DNA of 37,590 bases. Origin: Candidatus Bathyarchaeum sp. Its GTDB lineage: Archaea > Thermoproteota > Bathyarchaeia > Bathyarchaeales > Bathyarchaeaceae. Each line of letters begins with the position of its first letter. Within the stretch, counting starts at the first letter, position 1. Location: contig JAOZIF010000080.1 of the NCBI GenBank assembly GCA_026014495.1, positions 1 through 37,590 on the forward strand. Direction: 5' to 3'. Positions 30,978 through 37,590 of this stretch are shown one piece after another. Both the position numbers and the translations under genes were made by a program. Under the pieces are notes generated by a model. It saw nothing but the letters and a program-made list of their open reading frames with translations, did not search any database and had not been told where the DNA came from.

Positions 30978-33902
30978 TCAGTCCTTTTTTAGTGTTGCCC
31001 GTTTGTGTAGTGTGGTATTGATTTTTGTTAGTGCTGGGTTGAAAATCTGTTTTCTGTGGGCTATTGTTGCTGCGGTTGCTGCCAGTAATAAGGGAACAAG
31101 AACCCACGCTATATACTCGGATAACACTTGGTAACTGTCCGGTTGACCGTAAAGTTCCTCGGTTGTGATGGTGTTTTCCATGTTGTCTTGTGTCAGTATA
31201 TTGTATGTTACGTTTGTGCCGTGGGTAAACTCGGGAATAATTCCGCTCCAGATGTCGCCTTCTATGTTTGTCATTTCTGTAACTGTCCATGTTTCGTTGC
31301 CGTCAGTGTAATTCAGTGCCACCCAAGCAACTCCACTTAACTCGTCAGTTACTGTGGCGTTAACTATTACCCCGTCTTCTAGCGTTCCATTAGCGTTAAC
31401 TGGAGCCTGAACCACATCCACTATGCTTGGAGGCGTAGTGTCAACAGTAAACCATACCGTGACAGACTCGGTCATGACGCTGCCCGTGTAGTTAGCATGA
31501 ACAGTTAAATGGTGAGTCCCATCTGCAAGACTATACAGGGCTGTTGCGTTTTCTGCGTCTACAATTGTTTGTTCATCCAAGCTGTAACCAAGATAGTTGC
31601 ATGTTTCGTTTTTTGTGAACGATAACAAGATGTCCGCTGTGTTGTATGTTTTGTTCTCGGGTGACAAGATAGACATCTCCACGGGAGCAGGAGCAACCGT
31701 GAAATAAACTGTTTCTGAAGAGCAGACGTTTCCCAGCACATCTTCAACAAAGACTGTGACGTTGTGTGGTCCCTCGGGTAGTCCTGTCAAAGTTGCGTTA
31801 CCGATAACCGTTACGTTTTCTTGTCCATCCAAACTGTACGCAGTCCAGACGTAGTCTTGATTTACTGTGTATACAAGAGGAACGTCAAGTGCGTTGTAGG
31901 TCATGTTTTCTGGAGACAACACCGAAACTGCAGTAGAATCATTTTCTGGAGTAAACACGGCAGTCAAAACTGTGTCATTGTCCACGGTAACAATTCTCAC
32001 TCGGTTGGTGTCGCCATCGTCAAGCCAATGAGACCAAACGTATCCATCTTGAATTTCAGGCATCACAACAGTGTATGTCCCGTCATGAACAGTAACAGAG
32101 CAGGGAGTTAACTGAGATTCACCGTCAATCTCAAACATGATTCCATCTATAGGCAAAGATGCCACAGCAAGTTCATTGCTCTCCAAAATGCTTTCGGAAA
32201 CACACTCGTATGCCGCCTGATAATAGAGACGGCCTTGACCATACTCATGAGTGAAAGCAAAAACATAACCTGAGTCCCACAGCGCCACAACTTGAGTGTT
32301 GTTGCCCATTGACGAAACTGAAGCAGCAGATTTACTTTCTACGCCCAATAGACGTTCATCAACAGAAAGCGATGTGCCAAATGGATTATCAGAAACAAGG
32401 TGTGAATAGCCGCCGACGTTTATGTAATAGTTAGCCCCAAACCAGTCACTTATTGAACTCAAACCGAACCTGTATCCATCAAATTCTGACCCTTCAGCAC
32501 GATAAGGCCACATGTCTTTGCAGTATACTGTAAAGTAGCAAGGAACTCCTGTTAGAACAACTACGCCGCCGCCATCAGACAAGTAATCAGCGATAACTGA
32601 TGCATGTTGGGGTTCAACAGCCCAAAAGGCGTCAATGACAACAAGGTCATAATTTGTTAGAGTTTCAGGTATGTCGCCTGCAAAGTCAACATTGAAGCCT
32701 GCCTGTTCAAGGGCGTATGCTACTGAAAAACGGCGGTTGTCCATGTCTGATTCAGTAGACCATGGGTTCCAATCAGTGCCGTCGGTAAGATGGTGGGCAA
32801 GCCAGTTGTCTTTCCAGTTAATGAACAATGCAGAATTGCCGTTTTCAGCAGCCCATCGGGCTCCGCCTCCAAGAAGTTCTAAAGATGCTGGTACGGATGC
32901 TTCACTATTTTGTTCATCTGTTGTCGGCGCTAGATTAACTTTGAATGTTGCGGTTGCTTTGTTTCCCTGCTCGTCAGTAGCTTTCACTTGGTAACTTCCG
33001 TTGGTTTGGTTCAGGACGCTTATTATGCATGTGAAGTTGCCGTAGCCATCAGAAATGAGTGGGCTTGGAACTGTAGGTATCAGAATGTTGTCCCATGTGA
33101 CAGATATTTTGGAGTTTGGTGCAAATCCTGAGCCCACAATTGTTGTTGCTGCTATTCCTTCTGTGGGAACCAATTCAAGCTTTGTGTCTACTTCTGGACC
33201 AGAGAATATTTTCACGTCGTCAAAGTACACTGTAGCCTCGTTGTAGCATTGACTGACAGAAAACGCTTCGATTCCATAAGAAGGAAAATCTGCTGTTTCG
33301 CCTGAAGTTGTGGTTACGGGCAAGTTGTCTGCTCGTAGTTCTCCGTCAACCCAGACAGAGTATGTTTCGTTGGTTCGGTTCATAACCAGTTTGATGTTGT
33401 ACCAAGTGTTTGGTTTATAATTTTGCAGAATTACACTTCCAGTCACCATTGTGCCGTCATAATGAAAAACAACAGGCGCATACTCACACGAAATTGAGGA
33501 GCTTAACTTTTTGGTGAATGACACGCGAGCGTTATCGCGGCTTTGCCCGTTTGTCTCCTCAACTCTAACTGCTACCTCAAACCCGATTACTTGTGAACTT
33601 GAAGTAAACGGTTTAGCAGCAAAAGCCGCCCATCCGTGCAAGCCATGAAGTTTCAAAGAGTTTGTTGGAGAACCACAAACACTGTCTACTATAATCTGTT
33701 GTTCAGTGCCTGCTCCGTTAAACCATAGCTCCCATCCGCCGCCATAAGGAAATGTTCCTGTAGTGTATTTTTCGAAGTTGTCTTCGAACAAAACCTGTTC
33801 TGCTGCCTCTACTTGAGGTATGACCGTGAAAATAGTAGTGGGGACAATTAAAGAACAAATGATGGAAAGTGCGAAACATGATGCAATGTTCAGGTTAGAC
33901 AC
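30978..33902 (-). CDS. Large multidomain surface protein with C-terminal membrane anchor
   Basis: The frame is open to 33965, but that start lies in the operator region; I use the GTG at 33902 (974 aa, beginning MSNLNIASCFALS, a signal peptide ending near VEAAEQ). Domains in order: a concanavalin/LamG-like beta sandwich (about 40-235); a TIG/IPT-like domain (about 240-325); a ThuA/glutamine-amidotransferase-like fold (about 335-580) containing LVVIDAFWAVEPQHASVIADYLSDGGGVVVL; an InlB-repeat-like segment; three Ig-like repeats each opening near SPENMTYN or SPENKTYN; and a transmembrane helix (VLVPLLLAATAATIAH) with a basic tail. Many N-x-S/T sites suggest glycosylation. The function is unknown; carbohydrate binding or adhesion is plausible. 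It is convergent with the lysine operon. Confidence 0.82.
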   Translation of the reverse strand: MSNLNIASCFALSIICSLIVPTTIFTVIPQVEAAEQVLFEDNFEKYTTGTFPYGGGWELWFNGAGTEQQIIVDSVCGSPTNSLKLHGLHGWAAFAAKPFTSSSQVIGFEVAVRVEETNGQSRDNARVSFTKKLSSSISCEYAPVVFHYDGTMVTGSVILQNYKPNTWYNIKLVMNRTNETYSVWVDGELRADNLPVTTTSGETADFPSYGIEAFSVSQCYNEATVYFDDVKIFSGPEVDTKLELVPTEGIAATTIVGSGFAPNSKISVTWDNILIPTVPSPLISDGYGNFTCIISVLNQTNGSYQVKATDEQGNKATATFKVNLAPTTDEQNSEASVPASLELLGGGARWAAENGNSALFINWKDNWLAHHLTDGTDWNPWSTESDMDNRRFSVAYALEQAGFNVDFAGDIPETLTNYDLVVIDAFWAVEPQHASVIADYLSDGGGVVVLTGVPCYFTVYCKDMWPYRAEGSEFDGYRFGLSSISDWFGANYYINVGGYSHLVSDNPFGTSLSVDERLLGVESKSAASVSSMGNNTQVVALWDSGYVFAFTHEYGQGRLYYQAAYECVSESILESNELAVASLPIDGIMFEIDGESQLTPCSVTVHDGTYTVVMPEIQDGYVWSHWLDDGDTNRVRIVTVDNDTVLTAVFTPENDSTAVSVLSPENMTYNALDVPLVYTVNQDYVWTAYSLDGQENVTVIGNATLTGLPEGPHNVTVFVEDVLGNVCSSETVYFTVAPAPVEMSILSPENKTYNTADILLSFTKNETCNYLGYSLDEQTIVDAENATALYSLADGTHHLTVHANYTGSVMTESVTVWFTVDTTPPSIVDVVQAPVNANGTLEDGVIVNATVTDELSGVAWVALNYTDGNETWTVTEMTNIEGDIWSGIIPEFTHGTNVTYNILTQDNMENTITTEELYGQPDSYQVLSEYIAWVLVPLLLAATAATIAHRKQIFNPALTKINTTLHKRATLKKD

Positions 33903-33946
33903 CTCTAACAACACAATGAAGTGTCTGTGTTGTAAAAAGGGTTTTT

Positions 33947-33996
33947 GTAAATGTTTCTTGACCAATAATTTAATGCATTAGTCAAACTTTCTTGAC
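33947..33996. promoter_or_regulatory. Paired 16-bp palindromes upstream of the 974-aa surface protein
   Basis: GTAAATGTTTCTTGAC (33947-33962) and GTCAAACTTTCTTGAC (33981-33996) match the consensus GTCAAG-N4-CTTGAC with two and one arm changes. They start 34 bp apart. On the minus strand the gene-proximal site runs into CATTTACAAAAAC, which may serve as the TATA element. Confidence 0.65.
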
Positions 33997-34090
33997 TAAT
34001 ATTTTGTATAAAATAAAACTTAATTTTGTGTTTAATATTTCCACTAAAGCGTCAAAAAATATTAAAACATTCTGGTTGAAAAAAAGACGT

Positions 34091-34462
34091 TTAGTGTCTT
34101 CCTTTGTGTCTTTGGTTTCTTTGGCTTCTGGTTTGTTTTTGTCGCCAGTCCCGTTTTCTTTGTGTTTCTATGCGTTCTCTTGAGAATTCGTAGTGCTTGG
34201 AACCTCGGTTTCTGTAGTCGTCTAGTTCTTGGTAAAAGCTTGAGTAGCTCATCTCGTCGTTAGAGAGTGCTACCAAAATGTCGTTTACTTCAGCTCTAGT
34301 TTCTGATGTATCTAATGTATCCCATGTTTTAGAATAAGCGAGATAAGCAGCTTGAAATTTAAAGTCGGATGGTTTGTTGTTTGGTAATTTTGTTATTTCT
34401 TCGGTTTGTGTTTCTTCTGGTTGTTGGGTTTCTTCGGTTTGAGGCTTCGTTTCTTTAGTCAT
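34091..34462 (-). CDS. Hypothetical charged protein, 123 aa
   Basis: Residues 1-27 are rich in Thr, Glu and Gln (KETKPQTEETQQPEETQTEE) and probably disordered. Residues 30-95 look helical (FQAAYLAYSKTWDTLD, TRAEVNDILVALSNDEMSYSSFY). Residues 96-123 are very basic (RERIETQRKRDWRQKQ). There is no signal peptide or membrane segment. A TATA box (TATTTATATT, minus strand near 34508-34517) lies about 50 bp upstream. I recognise no family. It lies between two surface-protein genes but lacks their paired palindromes, so it need not be part of that group. Confidence 0.6.
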   Translation of the reverse strand: MTKETKPQTEETQQPEETQTEEITKLPNNKPSDFKFQAAYLAYSKTWDTLDTSETRAEVNDILVALSNDEMSYSSFYQELDDYRNRGSKHYEFSRERIETQRKRDWRQKQTRSQRNQRHKGRH

Positions 34463-34634
34463 AACTTTCTATACCCTGAAACTGATGGCAATACTACACT
34501 CGGCAACAATATAAATACCTATCTAACATCCGCGAAAACACATTTATAACCCAAAAAATCAAAAGAAATAAAAAATGGTGCTATTGTTAGGGTTAAAATC
34601 TTTTTGTGGTGTCCTAACTTGTTGTTGAAGTTTT

Positions 34635-34685
34635 GTCAAGAAACATTGACTGACCTGTATTTGTCGTAGGTCAAGAAACCTTTAC
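34635..34685. promoter_or_regulatory. Paired 16-bp palindromes upstream of the 411-aa repeat protein
   Basis: GTCAAGAAACATTGAC (34635-34650) and GTCAAGAAACCTTTAC (34670-34685), each one arm change from GTCAAG-N4-CTTGAC, start 35 bp apart. TTTACAAAAA follows from 34681, a possible TATA element placing transcription near 34710. Confidence 0.65.
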
Positions 34686-34734
34686 AAAAAACCTCTTAAC
34701 TGATGATTCTAGAACACATTTGGGGGACGAATTG

Positions 34735-35970
34735 GTGTCGTCTAAAAAGTTGTTGTTTTCCAGCATAGTTGTTCTTGTTTTGCTTAGTTTTCTTTTAGTT
34801 ACTTCAGTTAAAGCGTCATCGGAAATGTGGAACCAACTTTACGGAGGATCAGAATATGACTTTGCTTATTCGATTATTGAAACATCTGACGGAGGCTTCG
34901 CAATAGCAGGTTGTACTGGCTCTTTTGGTGCTGGAGGAGGTGATTTTTGGTTAATTAAAACTGACGAGTATGGTGATGTGGAGTGGAACAGGACATATGG
35001 CGGAACAGGTGTTGACTGTGCATACTCATTGATTGAGACGTCTGACGGGGGATTCGCATTAGCTGGTGTTACTGACTCGTTTGGTGCAGGTGGTAATGAT
35101 TTTTGGTTAATCAAAACTGACTTTTTTGGGAACATAGAGTGGAACCAGACCTATGGTGGATCAGATTCAAACATTGCTTACGTGTTGGTTGAAACGTCTG
35201 ATGGAGGGTACGCTTTGGCGGGTTCTTCGGGGTCTCCGCTATATTTTCCTATTGGCGTTGGAACCACCGATTTTTGGTTAGTGAAAACTGACGCTTATGG
35301 GAATATGGAATGGAACAAAACATACGGGGGACCAGAAGATGAAGTTGCTTACTCGCTGGTTGAGACTGCTGACCGAGGACTTGCATTAGGTGGTTACACA
35401 GAATCTGGTGGTGAATCAGGTCATTTTTGGTTAGTTAAAACGGATGTATCTGGCACCGTGGACTGGAACCAAACCTATGGGGGTTCAAAGTCTAATTATG
35501 CTTTTTCGTTAGTTGCAACATCGGATGGTGGTTTCGCTTTAGCTTCAACTAATTTTTGGTTGATTAAAACGGATGCATATGGAACTGTGGAATGGAACTA
35601 TACGTACGGGATAAAATATGATCACATAGTTTATTCTATGGTTGAAACTTTTGATGGAGGATTCGCTTTAGCTGGAGGTGAAAATGGTTTCTGGTTGGTT
35701 AAGACTGATGCCTATGGTAACATGGAGTGGAACCAAACGTACCAAAGATCAGAATGTGATCGTCCTTACTCTTTAATTCAGACTTCTGATGGAGGATATG
35801 CTTTAGTTGGCGATACTATTAATCTTGCAAGTTCAGATGTGTGGGTAATTAAAGCAAATGAAACTGGCATTATTCCAGAATTTCCTTCAGGGATAATATT
35901 GCCTCTTTTGTTGGTTGTCACTGTGTTTGTGATCGTGTTCAAAAAGAAGCTGTTCCATCAAAAATCTTAA
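34735..35970 (+). CDS. Secreted repeat protein with PEF-type sorting tail
   Basis: I use the GTG at 34735, 8 bp after GGGGG (34722-34726), giving 411 residues. A signal peptide (KKLLFSSIVVLVLLSFLLVTSVKA) is followed by about seven repeats of roughly 50 residues. Each repeat reads like YGGSEYDFAYSIIETSDGG, then FAIAG, DFWLIKTD, YG and EWN; this suggests a beta-propeller. The C-terminus is IPEFPSG, a hydrophobic helix and KKKLF, matching the PEF-CTERM layout recognised by archaeosortases. The DNA coding for DFWLIKTD is itself repeated. It is tail to tail with a paralogue at 36089-37408. Confidence 0.85.
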   Translation: MSSKKLLFSSIVVLVLLSFLLVTSVKASSEMWNQLYGGSEYDFAYSIIETSDGGFAIAGCTGSFGAGGGDFWLIKTDEYGDVEWNRTYGGTGVDCAYSLIETSDGGFALAGVTDSFGAGGNDFWLIKTDFFGNIEWNQTYGGSDSNIAYVLVETSDGGYALAGSSGSPLYFPIGVGTTDFWLVKTDAYGNMEWNKTYGGPEDEVAYSLVETADRGLALGGYTESGGESGHFWLVKTDVSGTVDWNQTYGGSKSNYAFSLVATSDGGFALASTNFWLIKTDAYGTVEWNYTYGIKYDHIVYSMVETFDGGFALAGGENGFWLVKTDAYGNMEWNQTYQRSECDRPYSLIQTSDGGYALVGDTINLASSDVWVIKANETGIIPEFPSGIILPLLLVVTVFVIVFKKKLFHQKS

Positions 35971-36088
35971 GGTATGTAATGTTTAATTAACCCACAGGAC
36001 AGAACACCTACTTGTATTATTTGACCTATGTTGATACTGTTCTACCAATAGTTCTTGGAATTTAGGTGATAAATTCCGTTTGAACATC
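35971..36088. other. Spacer between convergent paralogues
   Basis: These 118 bases lie between two stop codons. I see no gene or strong hairpin. Confidence 0.5.
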
Positions 36089-37408
36089 TTAACTAGATTG
36101 AACCTTATTGTCGATTTGATGTTTTGGTGAAAATCGTTTTTTGTAGAATAATGCTGCTGATGTTGCTATGACAAACAACGGTAGAATAACTCCTGTTGGA
36201 AACTCTGGGATGTAATCTCCGTGGGCGTTAACGGTGGCAAACCAAATTTTGTATTCTGTTTCATCATCTGTGGGTTTTGTTGTTCCTGTCAGCGCATAAT
36301 CTCCATTATCTGTTTGTAAGACAAAAAGAGCAGTACTGTCGCCTAAACCTAGGTATGTGCTGTTCCATTGGATGTTTCCGTTAGTATCTATTTTTATCAG
36401 AAACATGTAGTTGCTCAAGCCTGGAAAGCTGTTAAGGGAGCTTGTCCACCCTGAGACCATGTACCCTTCGTCATTTGTCTGAATCATACTGCTTGGTATT
36501 GCTGGTTCGCTAGGAGCCCAAGTCATGTTCCATTCTGTGTTACCGTCTGAATCTACATGAATCACCCAGATATCTGAAGAATCAACTATGCCTCTACTTG
36601 CGTAACCAGCTAATGTGTATCCATCGTCACTTGTTTGAATAACAAACTGCAATAAATCACGACCTCCCTGTTCATAGGTTTTAGTCCACTCGACATCGCC
36701 TTCTGCATTTGTTTTTATGAACCAACAGTCATAGAATGTGTAATTACTGAAAGAATTTGTTGACCCTATTATCGCGTATCCTCCATCACTTGTTTGGGTT
36801 ACTGAATATCCCTCAGCTGACCCCAATTCTCCATATGTTTTATTCCACTGTATGTTACCTGTGGAGTCAGTTTTAATCAACCACAAGTCTTCAGTTGAGT
36901 TTGCGTCTGTGGAGTAGCCCGTCATAACGTATCCGTTATCGCTTGTTTGTATCACAGAATTTGCTACTTCTGCTGTTGCTTGGCCATATGTTTTGTTCCA
37001 TTGCACATTTCCAGAGGCATCAACTTTAACTAACCAAAAATCGTTGTCACCTGCACCAAAAGACTGAGTTTTGCCCACCATAGCGTATCCACTATCACTT
37101 GTTTGAATCATGTCCGTTGCAACGTCTGCTTCTGCTCCACCATATGTATAGTTCCACTCTACTGTTCCACTTGAATCAACCTTAATCAACCAAAAATCAG
37201 CATTACCTGCACCAAAAGAATATGTGTTCCCAGCGATAACAAACATTTCATCCTCACTCTCAACAATGCCAACCGATGTATCATTTAATTCTCCACCATA
37301 CAATTCAAACTCTGTAGCTGACGAAGACTCGGCATAGGCACCTGAAATGAACATCAAAAACAAGTTAACTGTAAGAAACGTCGGAATTAGCAACTTGTTT
37401 TTAATCAC
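36089..37408 (-). CDS. Secreted repeat protein with PEF-type sorting tail (paralogue)
   Basis: I use the GTG at 37408 with GGGGG (37416-37420) 7 bp upstream, the same layout as the paralogue; the ATG at 37426 is the alternative. The protein has 439 residues. A signal peptide (KNKLLIPTFLTVNLFLMFISGAYA) leads into about seven repeats of roughly 50 residues. Each resembles SVIQTSDNGYVMTG, DLWLIKTDSTGNIQWNKTYG in blocks. The C-terminus is IPEFPTG, a hydrophobic helix and YKKRF. It is probably a surface-anchored beta-propeller. The ligand is unknown. Confidence 0.85.
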   Translation of the reverse strand: MIKNKLLIPTFLTVNLFLMFISGAYAESSSATEFELYGGELNDTSVGIVESEDEMFVIAGNTYSFGAGNADFWLIKVDSSGTVEWNYTYGGAEADVATDMIQTSDSGYAMVGKTQSFGAGDNDFWLVKVDASGNVQWNKTYGQATAEVANSVIQTSDNGYVMTGYSTDANSTEDLWLIKTDSTGNIQWNKTYGELGSAEGYSVTQTSDGGYAIIGSTNSFSNYTFYDCWFIKTNAEGDVEWTKTYEQGGRDLLQFVIQTSDDGYTLAGYASRGIVDSSDIWVIHVDSDGNTEWNMTWAPSEPAIPSSMIQTNDEGYMVSGWTSSLNSFPGLSNYMFLIKIDTNGNIQWNSTYLGLGDSTALFVLQTDNGDYALTGTTKPTDDETEYKIWFATVNAHGDYIPEFPTGVILPLFVIATSAALFYKKRFSPKHQIDNKVQSS

Positions 37409-37459
37409 ACATTTTCCCCCACACATAAAATGCGTTATTTAATGAATAAAACTATTTTT

Positions 37460-37510
37460 GTCAAGGTTTCTTGACTTACGAACGATACATAATGGTCAAG
37501 ATTTCTTGAT
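37460..37510. promoter_or_regulatory. Paired 16-bp palindromes upstream of the 439-aa repeat protein
   Basis: GTCAAGGTTTCTTGAC (37460-37475) is a perfect GTCAAG-N4-CTTGAC palindrome. GTCAAGATTTCTTGAT (37495-37510) has one changed base. They start 35 bp apart. On the minus strand the gene-proximal site continues into CCTTGACAAAAATAG, matching the other two promoters. Confidence 0.7.
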
Positions 37511-37590
37511 ACAAAATTAACTATATGTTTGCTGCCCTCTTAGCTGGGCTACTTTTTTCTCTTTTTTCCACCGCAAAAACGGGTTATTTT

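Noticed and set aside
1-37590. CRISPR arrays, tRNA genes, insertion sequences
   Set aside because: No regularly spaced repeats, no T-arm signature in a cloverleaf context and no transposase or terminal inverted repeats were seen by eye.

Overview
The window is archaeal chromosome. Three observations support this: a TFB-like transcription factor, TATA-type promoters with short or absent leaders, and archaeal versions of central pathways. Those versions are the aminodehydroquinate-forming entry to aromatic synthesis, a GHMP-type shikimate kinase, LysW-carrier lysine synthesis, a Fae-Hps fusion and PEF-type C-terminal sorting tails. The combination suggests a mesophilic TACK-group archaeon, most likely of the Bathyarchaeia. 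That assignment is inference from gene content, since no rRNA is identifiable here.

Layout. (1) 1-2700 is a visibly AT-rich accessory stretch. It holds hairpins, a small AbrB-type protein, an unknown 102-residue protein, a TFB-like protein with no zinc ribbon, and a convergent ParB-like protein. (2) 2900-6800 is a C1 and housekeeping block: RidA, an unusual HTH-Fae-Hps fusion read leftward, a 48-residue ribbon-helix-helix-like protein and serine hydroxymethyltransferase. (3) 7057-18289 is one long rightward operon with overlapping or nearly touching genes. It runs from aspartate kinase and aspartate-semialdehyde dehydrogenase through ADH synthase, DHQ synthase II, AroD, AroE, shikimate kinase, EPSP synthase, chorismate synthase, chorismate mutase and an aminotransferase to prephenate dehydrogenase. 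Prephenate dehydratase faces it and overlaps its last gene by 4 bp. (4) 19200-20500 holds a small membrane protein, an Lrp/AsnC regulator and a DUF454 membrane protein.

(5) 20534-26178 is the leftward lysW-X-Y-Z-J-K operon. A divergent Lrp/AsnC regulator (26440) and repeated dyad sites lie in the gap. (6) 27023-30969 is a rightward operon for 2-aminoadipate formation: homocitrate synthase-type enzyme, homoaconitase large and small subunits, and homoisocitrate dehydrogenase-type enzyme. Regions 5 and 6 together cover nearly the whole route from 2-oxoglutarate to lysine. The same LysW enzymes may also make ornithine. (7) 30978-37510 is a cell-surface region: a large multidomain membrane-anchored protein, a 123-residue charged protein, and two paralogous repeat proteins with PEF-type tails arranged tail to tail.

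The most interesting new signals are: a pair of 16-bp palindromes (consensus GTCAAG-N4-CTTGAC) at the same 34-35 bp spacing upstream of each of the three surface-protein genes; the N-terminal helix-turn-helix on Fae-Hps together with dyads at its own promoter; the zinc-ribbon-less TFB in an AbrB/ParB module; and a LysX with a large charged insertion. Start codons are often GTG or TTG. Several starts were moved from the longest reading frame using Shine-Dalgarno and TATA positions.
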